Source: Flavobacteriaceae bacterium UBA7302
Lineage (GTDB): Bacteria; Bacteroidota; Bacteroidia; Flavobacteriales; Flavobacteriaceae
Length of the DNA stretch: 64,000 nucleotides
Direction of reading: 5' to 3'
Assembly: GCA_002471825.1 (NCBI GenBank)
Contig: DKQS01000007.1
Location: 248,001 to 312,000, forward strand
Both the position numbers and the translations under genes were made by a program. Below are positions 14,065-23,005 of this stretch, in pieces. Within the stretch, counting starts at the first letter, position 1, and each line of letters starts with the position of its first letter. Below the pieces are notes generated by a model. That model saw only the letters and a list, made by a program, of their open reading frames with translations, did no database searches and had not been told where the DNA came from.

Positions 14065-15402
14065 ATGAAAAAAATTATTTTTTCCATTGCCCTATTCATC
14101 GGTTTTTCCACTCAAATTTCTGCACAGAAAGTAGAGTTTGAAGAGTACGATTTGGACAATGGTATGCATGTGATTCTTCATCAAGACAAATCTGCACCTG
14201 TTGTAATTACCTCGGTTTATTACCACGTAGGTGCGAAAGACGAACAACCAGATAGAACTGGTATGGCTCATTTCTTTGAGCACTTGCTTTTCGAAGGAAC
14301 CAAAAACATTGGGAAGGGAGAATGGTTCAAAATTGTATCATCCAATGGTGGTAATAACAATGCAACCACAGACGATGATCGAACTTATTATTACGAGGTT
14401 TTCCCTTCAAACAAAGTGGCATTAGGATTGTGGATGGAATCTGAAAGATTACTTCACCCGATTATCAAACAAGATGGCGTTGACACTCAAAATGAAGTTG
14501 TAAAGGAAGAAAAGCGATTAAGAGTTGACAATCAACCTTACGGAAGACTTCTTGAAAATGTAAAACTTCATTTGTTTAAAAAGCATCCTTATAAAGGAAC
14601 CACTATCGGTAAAATGGAGCACCTTGATGCTGCAACTCTTGACGAGTTTTTGGCCTTCAATAAAAAATATTATGTTCCTAATAACGCGACCCTAGTGGTG
14701 GCTGGAGACATCAATAAAGATGAGGTTAAAAAGCTAATCAAAGACTATTTTGGTCCTATTCCTAGAGGAAAAGACATCGTTAGAAATTTCCCAAAAGAAG
14801 ACCCTATCACAGAGACTATCAAAGCGAAGGCCTTTGATCCTAACATCCAGTTACCAATGGTATTAGCAGCTTACAGAACTCCTGGAGTAACTTCAAGAGA
14901 CTCAAGAGTATTGGATATGATTTCTACCTATTTAAGTCAGGGAAGAAGCTCAGTTCTGTACAAGAAGATGGTAGACCAAGAAAAGATGGCGCTGCAAGTT
15001 GGGGCAATCAATTTTAGTCAGGAAGATTATGGGTCCTACATTTTGTTAGGTATCCCTCAAGGGAAAACTACCTTAAGCGCCTTATTAGAGGGTATGGATG
15101 TTGAAATTGAAAAAATCAAAACCGACCTAATTTCGGAAAAAGACTTTCAAAAACTTCAAAATCAATTTGAAAATAGGTTTGTAAGCTCAATTTCTAATGT
15201 TCAAGGAATTGCTAGCCGATTGGCAACATTTCATGTATTGCATGGGGATACTAATTTAATCAACACTGAGATTGACATTTTCAGATCAATCACGAGAGAA
15301 GAAATTAGAGAAGTAGCAAAAAAATATTTGAATACCAATCAACGATTGGAACTGGAATACCTTCCTGAATCTGAAAAAAATAAATATAAAGTAGAAGACT
15401 AA
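14065..15402 (+). CDS. M16 family zinc metallopeptidase, catalytic subunit
   Basis: A 445-residue exported peptidase of the pitrilysin/processing-peptidase family, which degrades peptides. An N-terminal signal peptide (KKIIFSIALFIGFSTQISAQ) points to the periplasm. The inverted zinc motif HFFEH (HxxEH, residues ~71-75) with the preceding RTGMAH, the downstream third-ligand region NEVVKEEKR, and the second M16 half-domain from residue ~190 are all visible. It overlaps the next gene by one base (TAATG), and the two probably form an active/inactive heterodimer like mitochondrial MPP. Substrates are unknown. Confidence 0.93.
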   Translation: MKKIIFSIALFIGFSTQISAQKVEFEEYDLDNGMHVILHQDKSAPVVITSVYYHVGAKDEQPDRTGMAHFFEHLLFEGTKNIGKGEWFKIVSSNGGNNNATTDDDRTYYYEVFPSNKVALGLWMESERLLHPIIKQDGVDTQNEVVKEEKRLRVDNQPYGRLLENVKLHLFKKHPYKGTTIGKMEHLDAATLDEFLAFNKKYYVPNNATLVVAGDINKDEVKKLIKDYFGPIPRGKDIVRNFPKEDPITETIKAKAFDPNIQLPMVLAAYRTPGVTSRDSRVLDMISTYLSQGRSSVLYKKMVDQEKMALQVGAINFSQEDYGSYILLGIPQGKTTLSALLEGMDVEIEKIKTDLISEKDFQKLQNQFENRFVSSISNVQGIASRLATFHVLHGDTNLINTEIDIFRSITREEIREVAKKYLNTNQRLELEYLPESEKNKYKVED

Positions 15403-17450
15403 TGAAAATCAAAATATATTCAATCATCGCATTTTTCTTGGTATCACTGTCAGTTTCTGCTCAGATTGATCGAAGTAAAATGCCGGAACCTGGACCTGCT
15501 CCACAAGTAAAATTAGGAGAGGCCAAGAAGTTCAAACTAAAGAATGGCTTAACTGTGATTATGGTAGAAAATCACAAACTACCTAGAGTTAGTGCCTCTT
15601 TAACCATTGACAATCCTCCAAAAACAGAAGGTGATAAAGCAGGACTTGCATCAATGATGGGAAGCCTTATTGGAAGAGGAACACCGAACATTACAAAAGA
15701 TGCTTTTAATGAAAGAGTTGATTTCTTGGGTGCCAATGTTTCATTTGGAAGTTCTTTCGCCTTTGCGTCATCCTTAACGAAATACTTCCCTGAGATTTTA
15801 GGATTGATGGCAGATGGAATAAAAAATTCTCAATTTACGCAAGAGGAGTTTGACAAGGAGAAAAAAGTAACCTTAGATAATCTGAAAAGCAATGAAAAAA
15901 GCGTCACTGCTGCTGCTAGAAGAGTGGAGCGTGTATTAACCTACGGTAAAGATCATCCTTTTGGAGAATTCACATCCAAAGAAAGTGTTGAAAACATCAC
16001 CTTGGCGGACGTAAAAAATGAATACCAAACATTCTACAGACCCAACAACGCCTATTTGATTATTACTGGTGATTTCAATTATAAGAAAACCAAGAAGCTG
16101 GTTAAAAGTTTGTTCAAGGATTGGGAAAAAGGAACGATTCCAACGCAGGAAATTCCTGAGGTAAAAGAAGTTGAGAATACAGAAATCAATTTTGTAAATA
16201 TGCCAAATGCTGTTCAGTCGGAAGTTTCTGTGATCAATCCTGTAAAATTAACCTTAGGAGATGATGACTATTTCCCTGCCCTTCTAGCAAATGAAATTTT
16301 AGGTGGTGGCGGAACTGCAAGGCTTTTTATGAATCTTAGAGAAGACAAAGGATACACTTACGGTTCTTACTCTAGTATTTCACAAAGCAGATTAGCTAGT
16401 AGATTTAGAGCTTCTGCTTCTGTAAGAAATATGGTTACCGATAGTTCTGTTGTTGAAATCATGAAAGAGGTGAACAAAATTCGATTCAAGAAGGTTTCTG
16501 CAGAAGAATTAGAAAACGCCAAACAAGCTTATATTGGAAACTTTGTTATTAGTTCTCAAAACGCAAGAACAGCTGCTAATTATGCTTTGAATAGAGAAAT
16601 TTATGACTTGCCTGATGATTTTTATGAAACTTATCTAGCAAAAATTAATGCGGTTACTATTGATGATGTTCAGAATGCTGCCATTAAGTATTTCCGTGGA
16701 GATAAGGCTCGAATTTTTATCACCGGTAAAGGAATTGATGTTCTTAAAAATCTAGAAAAGACCGATTACCCAATTCGTTATTTCGACAAATATGGTAACC
16801 CAACTGAGAAACCAGAAATGACCTTGCCAATTCCAGATGGGATGAACGCGAGTGATGTGGTAGACATGTACTATGATGCCATTGGTGGAAAGGATAAAAT
16901 CGCCACAGTAAAATCTGTGATGATGGTTTCTAAAGGAAAAGTTCAAGGAATCGATATTACTTCAACCGATAAAATGATGGCACCAAATAAGATGTCTAAA
17001 GTAATTTCGGGAATGGGACGCGTATTCAGCAAAATCGTTTTTGACGGTGAAGGCGGATACCAGGAAGCCCAAGGTCGAAAAATCGATTTTCAACCAAATC
17101 AAATTGCTGAAATGAAAGCCATGTCCTTACCATTTACTGATGAAGCTTACAAAGCTGGTAAATTAGATCGTATCGAACCCATCGATGGGAATACAGCTTA
17201 TGTCATCAAATTCAACGATACTGAGATCTTCTATGATACCAAAACCATGCTAAAAGTAAAAGAGGTGAAGACCACCAAACTTCCAAATGGAAAAACGGTA
17301 CAAACACCAACGACCTATGGTGATTATAAAGAAGTAAACGGAATCAAGTTCCCATATGCTATTGGTCAAAAAATGGGCCCAATGAGCTTAAACTTCACGA
17401 TTACAGAAATCAAAATTAACGAAGGAGTTTCCGACGAAGATTTCAAATAA
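15402..17450 (+). CDS. M16 family peptidase-like subunit lacking the zinc site, with C-terminal extra domain
   Basis: A 682-residue exported protein (signal peptide up to SVSAQ, residue ~21). Residues ~35-450 are an M16 fold, but where the active subunit has HxxEH this one reads GLASMMGSLIGRGTPN, so it cannot bind zinc there. It has the glycine-rich loop LGGGGTARLFMNLREDKGYTYG (in part GGGGTARLFMNL) and R/Y pair used by such partners for substrate binding. Residues ~475-682 are an added beta-rich, LolA-like domain of the sort seen in Bacteroidota periplasmic proteins. It starts on the last base of the active subunit's stop, implying stoichiometric synthesis. Confidence 0.9.
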   Translation: MKIKIYSIIAFFLVSLSVSAQIDRSKMPEPGPAPQVKLGEAKKFKLKNGLTVIMVENHKLPRVSASLTIDNPPKTEGDKAGLASMMGSLIGRGTPNITKDAFNERVDFLGANVSFGSSFAFASSLTKYFPEILGLMADGIKNSQFTQEEFDKEKKVTLDNLKSNEKSVTAAARRVERVLTYGKDHPFGEFTSKESVENITLADVKNEYQTFYRPNNAYLIITGDFNYKKTKKLVKSLFKDWEKGTIPTQEIPEVKEVENTEINFVNMPNAVQSEVSVINPVKLTLGDDDYFPALLANEILGGGGTARLFMNLREDKGYTYGSYSSISQSRLASRFRASASVRNMVTDSSVVEIMKEVNKIRFKKVSAEELENAKQAYIGNFVISSQNARTAANYALNREIYDLPDDFYETYLAKINAVTIDDVQNAAIKYFRGDKARIFITGKGIDVLKNLEKTDYPIRYFDKYGNPTEKPEMTLPIPDGMNASDVVDMYYDAIGGKDKIATVKSVMMVSKGKVQGIDITSTDKMMAPNKMSKVISGMGRVFSKIVFDGEGGYQEAQGRKIDFQPNQIAEMKAMSLPFTDEAYKAGKLDRIEPIDGNTAYVIKFNDTEIFYDTKTMLKVKEVKTTKLPNGKTVQTPTTYGDYKEVNGIKFPYAIGQKMGPMSLNFTITEIKINEGVSDEDFK

Positions 17451-17464
17451 AGAAGTGAATTCAA

Positions 17465-18394
17465 TTATAAAAAAGAGTCTATGATTAGGCTCTTTTTTTT
17501 TTGGATCTTTTTTAAGATTTTAGGCTTTTTCATGTTTACCAAATACACCCCTAGTAGGATGATGACCCCTGCTAAAACCTGAAGAAAGCTCAATTTTTCT
17601 CCATCAATCACACCCCAAAAAACCGCAACAATCGGAATTAAATAGGTTACTGAGGAAGAAAAAACCGGTGAAGAAATATGTACCAATTCGTTGTAAATGG
17701 TCTTAGCAATACCGGTCCCAAAGACGGATAAAATTCCGATATAAGCCAATGCTCTTAACTCCAGAGAACTAGCAGTGAAAGTGTTGAAAAAGCCAGTAGC
17801 AGCCAAAACTAATAAAGCCGGACCAAGAAGCAATAAAAAGTTTCCTGTGGTAATGGCCAATGCGTCAAGATCTGATAGGTGTTTTTTTACAATATTTCCG
17901 TTTAATGCATACCCTACCGAAGCAACTACCACCAAAATGGCGAATAAGTAGTTCTGATTCGGATTCATTTCTGCCCCTTTTACAATCAGTATTAAAGTAC
18001 CAATCAACCCGATGAGAATTCCCAATAATTGAATTCTTCGAAAGGCAAATCCGAAGAAAATTGCACCAATAATGAGGGTGTTAAAAGGGGTAAAGGAGTT
18101 TAATATGGATACGATAGAACTATCAATATTTAACATGGCATAGGCAAACAAGAACACTGGAAAAAAGGTTCCTGCTAGGGCCGTAAAGAGAATGAATTTC
18201 CAATGTCTGGATTGAATTCTGCGGATGGATCGTGGTGCCACCATCAATAAAAAAACGGCCGTAAACACCATTCTTAGCGCTCCCAGTTGAATGGGTGTTA
18301 CTCCTAAAAGCGCCTTTTTCATCAGAATAAAGGAACTTCCCCAAACGATGGCAAGGAGGCTCAGGTATATCCATTTTTTAATGTTGTTGTCCAT
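17465..18394 (-). CDS. EamA/DMT family transporter
   Basis: A 309-residue inner-membrane exporter of the drug/metabolite superfamily with ten hydrophobic helices in two EamA repeats (residues ~8-140 and ~150-292). The start WIYLSLLAIVWGSSFILMKKAL and the second-repeat start are typical. Substrate cannot be predicted; family members export amino acids, nucleotides or drugs. The C-terminal ~18 residues are Lys-rich (KKPKILKKIQKKKS) and are encoded over the terminator hairpin of the convergent M16 operon, whose poly-T run on the other strand gives the Lys codons. Confidence 0.9.
   Translation of the reverse strand: MDNNIKKWIYLSLLAIVWGSSFILMKKALLGVTPIQLGALRMVFTAVFLLMVAPRSIRRIQSRHWKFILFTALAGTFFPVFLFAYAMLNIDSSIVSILNSFTPFNTLIIGAIFFGFAFRRIQLLGILIGLIGTLILIVKGAEMNPNQNYLFAILVVVASVGYALNGNIVKKHLSDLDALAITTGNFLLLLGPALLVLAATGFFNTFTASSLELRALAYIGILSVFGTGIAKTIYNELVHISSPVFSSSVTYLIPIVAVFWGVIDGEKLSFLQVLAGVIILLGVYLVNMKKPKILKKIQKKKSLIIDSFL
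17471..17502 (+). terminator. Terminator of the M16 operon, inside the convergent gene's 3' end
   Basis: GAGTCT (17475-17480) pairs with AGGCTC (17487-17492) with one G-U pair, followed by ten T. It lies within the last codons of the convergent DMT gene. Confidence 0.75.
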
Positions 18395-18453
18395 CTAAGC
18401 GCTTTAACAATGCAAAATTGATACTAATTCTAAGAGAAATCTGGATTTATTAA

Positions 18454-18461
18454 TAAATTTG
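18454..18461 (+). promoter_or_regulatory. Promoter -7 element of the HMA lipoprotein gene
   Basis: TAAATTTG matches TAnnTTTG and lies 26 nt before the ATG at 18487. Confidence 0.5.
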
Positions 18462-18486
18462 CACAATCAATTAATAGTAAAATCTA

Positions 18487-18906
18487 ATGAGTATGAAGAA
18501 CTTAACCATAACCCTAGCCATATTTAGTTTTCTTTTTATCAGCTGTAACCAAAACGCTCCTAAAGAAGAAAAGAAAGCGCAAGTTTCTTTGGCGATTTCA
18601 GGAATGACCTGTGAAATCGGTTGTGCCAAGACCATCGAATCCAAATTATCCAAAAAAGAAGGGGTGCTTGATGCCAAAGTAATTTTCAAAGACAGTATTG
18701 CCAACATCGAATTTGATGCCAATAAGACTTCTAAGAAAGACTTAATCGCTTTTGTGGATGGTATTGCCGGTGGTGATCTTTATAAAGCAAAAGAAAGCGA
18801 TAAAAAAGCCCATGCTTGTACAGAGGAATGTAAAAAAGAGTGCATGCTTGCTGAGAAAAAAGAATGCAAAGAAGATTGCAAAATGCCTTGTTGTAAAAAG
18901 GCTTAA
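18487..18906 (+). CDS. Lipoprotein with heavy-metal-associated domain and cysteine-rich tail
   Basis: A 139-residue predicted lipoprotein (signal peptide with Cys at residue ~21, FLFISCNQ). Residues ~34-100 are a heavy-metal-associated fold with the motif GMTCEIGCAKTIESKL, where the two Cys are three residues apart (CEIGC) instead of the usual CxxC. Residues ~108-139 form a Lys-rich tail holding seven Cys (TEECKKECM, KKECKEDCKMPCCKK) and one His, like a small metallothionein. I infer binding of soft metals (Cu, Zn, Cd) in the periplasm. An alternative start is the ATG at 18493. It stands alone with its own promoter and terminator. Confidence 0.85.
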   Translation: MSMKNLTITLAIFSFLFISCNQNAPKEEKKAQVSLAISGMTCEIGCAKTIESKLSKKEGVLDAKVIFKDSIANIEFDANKTSKKDLIAFVDGIAGGDLYKAKESDKKAHACTEECKKECMLAEKKECKEDCKMPCCKKA

Positions 18907-18920
18907 AAATATATCACAAT

Positions 18921-18951
18921 AAAAAAAGCAGGTCTCAGACCTGCTTTTTTT
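18921..18951. terminator. Bidirectional terminator between the HMA lipoprotein and beta-helix genes
   Basis: AGCAGGTCT (18927-18935) and AGACCTGCT (18937-18945) form a strong stem, with an A run before and a T run after, so it serves both convergent transcripts. Confidence 0.9.
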
Positions 18952-18971
18952 ATGCTTAATTTTTGCTCAGA

Positions 18972-20132
18972 TTATTGTCTAGTCCAACCAGCTCCCCAAG
19001 TAGCGTAGTCAGTTCCAGTAGCAGTTGTATCTTCTAATAGGAAATCTGCAATCGTGAAGTTCGCTCCAGTATCGTTCTTCATTTGAACGTTTACGTCATC
19101 AAACTTTACTTTGTCTACGAAAGTGATCATAGAAGTCACACCTACTCCAGTTTCAGCGTCATCTAAATCAAATCCTTCGTTGTATCCAGAGATATGTACA
19201 TTCTCCATAAAAGTTCTTGTACCTGCTCTTAAACGAACTGCTTCACTTGAAACACCTGATCCTAAACCTACAATTGTAAGATTCATGATTTGTGGGTTAG
19301 ACCAAAAAACTGGGTTTGAATTGTTTCCTAAATCCGTATTGAAACCGTCAGCTTCGATTCCTTTATCATGAGTAGTTCCATGCTTAACATAAGCATCAGT
19401 GATTGTTCCTGTATAACCTTCAGTCCAGTCGATTGAATCATCTTCTGCATTTACTACAGACATGTAGCTCACATTAACAGTTCCTCCAAAGAATTCAACA
19501 CCATCGTCTTTTCCTTCGAAAACTTGAATGTAGCTTACGTTTGTTCCGTTTCCAACTCCGTAAAAAGAGATACCGTTGTTCTCTGATTGTCCGCTTGCTT
19601 TACCTCCTGAGTACTCAACTCTTACATAACGTAAAGTACCTGAGTTATCGTTGGCATCGGAACCACCGTAAGGTAAGTTTCCAATTTCAGAAGTAGCGGT
19701 ACCAGAAGCAACTGAGTTGATTGGTGCTTTTCCTAAGATGATTAATCCACCCCAGTCACCAGCATTTGGTGTTTGTGCTGCAGAAGTCATCACGATTGGT
19801 TGTGTTGACGTTCCTTCTGCCATGATTTTTCCACCTTGAGCAACAGCTAAATAAACGTCAGCACCCGTAGCAGCAGCTTTAATTGTCATTCCTGCTGGAA
19901 TAGTCAACGTAGCTCCACTCTCAACAACAGTTGGTCCAGTAATAGTATATTCTTTAGAAGCATCTAAAGTCAAATCTGAAGTAATGCTTCCGTTTAAAGT
20001 TTCAGTAGTAGTTCCTACAACTCCTCCACCATTGTTCACATTGATGATGATGTCTGAAGTATTGTCTTCTGCACATGATGCTAATAATAATGAAGCAACA
20101 AGAGCAATAGCGATGTTAAATTTATTTTTCAT
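18972..20132 (-). CDS. Beta-helix lipoprotein partnered with a TonB-dependent receptor
   Basis: A 386-residue lipoprotein (signal peptide VASLLLASC, Cys at ~20; the following AED acidic residues resemble the surface-export signal of Bacteroidota lipoproteins). After a Gly-rich linker (~32-45), residues ~60-386 are repeats of short beta strands typical of a right-handed parallel beta-helix: GDWGGLIILGKAPINS, SGTLRYVRVEYSGGKASG, DDGVEFFGGTVNVSYMSVVNAEDD. This family is common in the phylum, usually beside a TonB-dependent receptor, and is often misnamed multidrug transporter. It follows the receptor by 42 nt. I infer a surface-exposed binding or processing partner; ligand unknown. The upstream promoter suggests phosphate-type control. 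Confidence 0.85.
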   Translation of the reverse strand: MKNKFNIAIALVASLLLASCAEDNTSDIIINVNNGGGVVGTTTETLNGSITSDLTLDASKEYTITGPTVVESGATLTIPAGMTIKAAATGADVYLAVAQGGKIMAEGTSTQPIVMTSAAQTPNAGDWGGLIILGKAPINSVASGTATSEIGNLPYGGSDANDNSGTLRYVRVEYSGGKASGQSENNGISFYGVGNGTNVSYIQVFEGKDDGVEFFGGTVNVSYMSVVNAEDDSIDWTEGYTGTITDAYVKHGTTHDKGIEADGFNTDLGNNSNPVFWSNPQIMNLTIVGLGSGVSSEAVRLRAGTRTFMENVHISGYNEGFDLDDAETGVGVTSMITFVDKVKFDDVNVQMKNDTGANFTIADFLLEDTTATGTDYATWGAGWTRQ

Positions 20133-20174
20133 TTTTTTTTTAGTTTAGGTAATTCTCTCTTTTATTGTTAGTTG

Positions 20175-22985
20175 TTAAAATTTATAAGTAAAGCCTAGGC
20201 TAACATTACTTCCTCTTCTAAAATTGGTAATGTCAATCTCGCCAAATTGAGCTGTTTCTCGAACTCTTCTAATTCTTGGGTCTAAGATGTTCATGGCACT
20301 GAAATTCAATTCCATATTCTCTCCGATGTCATTTCTCCAGATAAAATCTAAAGTCGGAACAGATTTTTCAACAATGTTCCCCAACTGACCAGATCCTAAG
20401 GCGTCAATACGATCCGCGAAGTAGGCAAATACCAAAGTCATTGTTGGTTTGAATTTTTCGAAATTAACTGGTGTATAAGTAAGATTCGCATTGATTAAGT
20501 ACGGAGATGCACCTTGTAATTGCTCTTCTGTTCTATCGAAAGTAGTTGTAAACAAACCAGTAGATCCTTTCAAATCTTGTTCGGTATGCATGTAACTAAA
20601 GTTGAATCCGGCACTTAAAATAGTTTCGTCATCAGAGGTGTTGATGATGTTTTTTCTAGCTTCTAGTTCGAAACCTAAAACTCTTGCTCTATCACCTGTT
20701 CTGAAATAACGTTGGGTACCCGTCGCGTCATTGGCGATTACCAAGTTCACTGGGTTGTTGATTTGCTTTGCAAAAGTACTTACAGAAAATACCTCGCCTC
20801 TATTGATGAACCACTCATACTTCAAATCGAAGTTGAAGATTTCAGAGAAAGATACATCTCCAATCAAATCTGGGTTACCACCCAATCTTTGGTTTACACC
20901 TTCATAAACGAACGGTGCAACCTCCTTGAATTCTGGTACAGAAACCGTTTTACTAAATGTGAAACGTAAGTTCTGCTGATCGTTTAATGCATATTTCAAG
21001 TTCAAACTTGGCAATACGAAAGTCTCTGTAGCGCTTCTGAATTTTGGATCGTTCGGATTGATGTTGATTACATCATAACTAATCTCTTGTTGGAACGATT
21101 CGAATCTAATTCCGGGTACTATTGAAAACTTCTCGCTTGCATTGTATACTGCTGACACATATCCTGCGTGGATTTGCATTTTACCCGAGTACTCATTCTC
21201 ATTTCGTCCAGGTACATTCGTTGAAGGCAAGCCAGGTAGGGCGTTAAATACTTCAATATTGTAAACAGAACCTAAGTTTTGTAGCGTTAAAATCGCGTCT
21301 AAGTTGTTCGGATCTGGAACCTCAGTCAATCCTAAAAAGTCATAACCATATCGAATGTTGTCAAAATCTCTCGTTTTGTAACGTCCGTTATATCCGAAAT
21401 TGAAGAATAAATTTTCAGAAACATTGTATTTCAAATTCAATCGGCTATTCAATTCCTCGTCATAAATATTTTGGAAGTAACGTTGGTTATCAAAAACCGT
21501 GTTACTAAAGAAAGACGCATTGGTATTTGGATCGTTATCCAATGAATATTGATAATTCTCTAAGCTAAATCTTCTTCGGTCTGGTTCGTGAGCAAACACG
21601 GTGTTATAACCAACTCCCCAATCCAACTCAAATTCTGGATCATCTTCTCCAGCAGCATAAAACTTGTGCTTACCTGTAAGTTGGTTTACAAATACCATAT
21701 CTTGGTTGAACTGGATGTTGGTTTGATAAAAACCTCTATCAGTATCTAAGATGGCATCACGTTGTTGACCTCCACCTTGCGTTCCGTAAAATCCGGCTAC
21801 ATCGCTCGAATTGTTTAAGAACATGGTGGTGTATTTTAATTCGTTATCGCTATCAATCTTTAACAAAGCATGTGCTAAAGCTGTAGTTGATGTAGAATAT
21901 TCAAACTCCTGAGAGTTTGGAAAGTTCGTTTTGAAAACAGTGGTGTAATCAACAACTGGACCTTCTCTGTATTCATATCCATTGTTAAAAGAAAGTGTCC
22001 CATAAAGACTTAATCTCATATCATTCTCAAAGTCGAAAGACTTACCCCCACTAATTCCGATGGATAAATCGATAGGCTCAGAACCAGCCTCTGGATTGAT
22101 ACCGTGTGATAACACAACCGCAAAAGGATTTCTGCTTTTACTAAAAGGATTTCTTTGATACCTTCTGTAAAAACCTACATGACCCGTACCTTCACTTTTA
22201 AGGAAGCTTTTTCCAATAGCTCTAGTGTTGAATCCAGTACTTACGTTTACATTGAACAAAGAATTACCTCTAAATTCTTTAGAAGTAATATCAACATTAC
22301 CCGCCGCAAAGTCACTGTAAAATTCTGCAGAATATGCCTTTGAAATAGAAATGTTCTGGATTACATCCGATTTAAAAAGTGATAAATCCAAGTTCTTCTT
22401 ATTGGCATTGTTAGAAGGAAGCGACAATCCGTTCATAGTAGTGTTTTGGTATCTATCTCCCAATCCACGTACATATACGTTACTTGATCCTTCTTGCTTT
22501 GAAACTCCTGAGATTTTGGTAATGGCAACAGCGGCATTCCCAACACCTTTCTTAGATAAGTCTTCAGCACCAATACTTTCTTTAATGATGGTAGCTTTCT
22601 TTTGCTCTAAAAGCAACGCACTTGACTTTTCTTTGGTCGTAGTCGTTGTAATCTTTACCTCATCTAACGAAACGCCTTCTTCAGCCGACATCGCTTGATT
22701 GATAGTGATTGTTTGACCAGCCGTAATGGTAAAGGTCTTCTCTACAGATTTGTATCCCAAGAAGCTAAATACAATTGTATAAGTTCCAGGTTTTACTTTT
22801 ACTGTGTAGTTTCCGTCAAAGTCAGTGGTAGTTCCATTTTGTGTTCCTTTAATTAAAACGTTGGCAAATGGAAGTGGTTCATTGTTTGCTTCTTTGTCTG
22901 TTAAAGTTCCTTTTACAATTCCAATATTCTGAGCTGTTAAGGAAATGCTGCAAAGTATAGCGACTAACAATAATAGTTTTTTCAT
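20175..22985 (-). CDS. TonB-dependent outer-membrane receptor
   Basis: A 936-residue outer-membrane transporter. Order: signal peptide (to ~18), carboxypeptidase-like beta-sandwich domain (~22-100, KGTLTDKEANNEPLPFANV, TTTDFDGNYTVKV), a plug domain (~125-240, with VYVRGLGDRYQNTTMNGL), then a 22-stranded barrel ending in the C-terminal Phe (SLGFTYKF). It belongs to the non-SusC type in which the plug begins after a TTTTKEKSSALLLEQK segment. It forms an operon with the beta-helix lipoprotein and is divergent from the PiT phosphate transporter; the shared 195-bp gap carries six 11-bp repeats. Substrate is unknown; a phosphorus-containing compound is a reasonable guess from the context. Confidence 0.93.
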   Translation of the reverse strand: MKKLLLLVAILCSISLTAQNIGIVKGTLTDKEANNEPLPFANVLIKGTQNGTTTDFDGNYTVKVKPGTYTIVFSFLGYKSVEKTFTITAGQTITINQAMSAEEGVSLDEVKITTTTTKEKSSALLLEQKKATIIKESIGAEDLSKKGVGNAAVAITKISGVSKQEGSSNVYVRGLGDRYQNTTMNGLSLPSNNANKKNLDLSLFKSDVIQNISISKAYSAEFYSDFAAGNVDITSKEFRGNSLFNVNVSTGFNTRAIGKSFLKSEGTGHVGFYRRYQRNPFSKSRNPFAVVLSHGINPEAGSEPIDLSIGISGGKSFDFENDMRLSLYGTLSFNNGYEYREGPVVDYTTVFKTNFPNSQEFEYSTSTTALAHALLKIDSDNELKYTTMFLNNSSDVAGFYGTQGGGQQRDAILDTDRGFYQTNIQFNQDMVFVNQLTGKHKFYAAGEDDPEFELDWGVGYNTVFAHEPDRRRFSLENYQYSLDNDPNTNASFFSNTVFDNQRYFQNIYDEELNSRLNLKYNVSENLFFNFGYNGRYKTRDFDNIRYGYDFLGLTEVPDPNNLDAILTLQNLGSVYNIEVFNALPGLPSTNVPGRNENEYSGKMQIHAGYVSAVYNASEKFSIVPGIRFESFQQEISYDVININPNDPKFRSATETFVLPSLNLKYALNDQQNLRFTFSKTVSVPEFKEVAPFVYEGVNQRLGGNPDLIGDVSFSEIFNFDLKYEWFINRGEVFSVSTFAKQINNPVNLVIANDATGTQRYFRTGDRARVLGFELEARKNIINTSDDETILSAGFNFSYMHTEQDLKGSTGLFTTTFDRTEEQLQGASPYLINANLTYTPVNFEKFKPTMTLVFAYFADRIDALGSGQLGNIVEKSVPTLDFIWRNDIGENMELNFSAMNILDPRIRRVRETAQFGEIDITNFRRGSNVSLGFTYKF

Positions 22986-23005
22986 TGTCTAAATTAATTT
23001 CGAGG

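Noticed and set aside
18972..20132. Type IX secretion cargo with C-terminal sorting domain
   Set aside because: No C-terminal sorting domain is visible; the protein has a lipobox instead.
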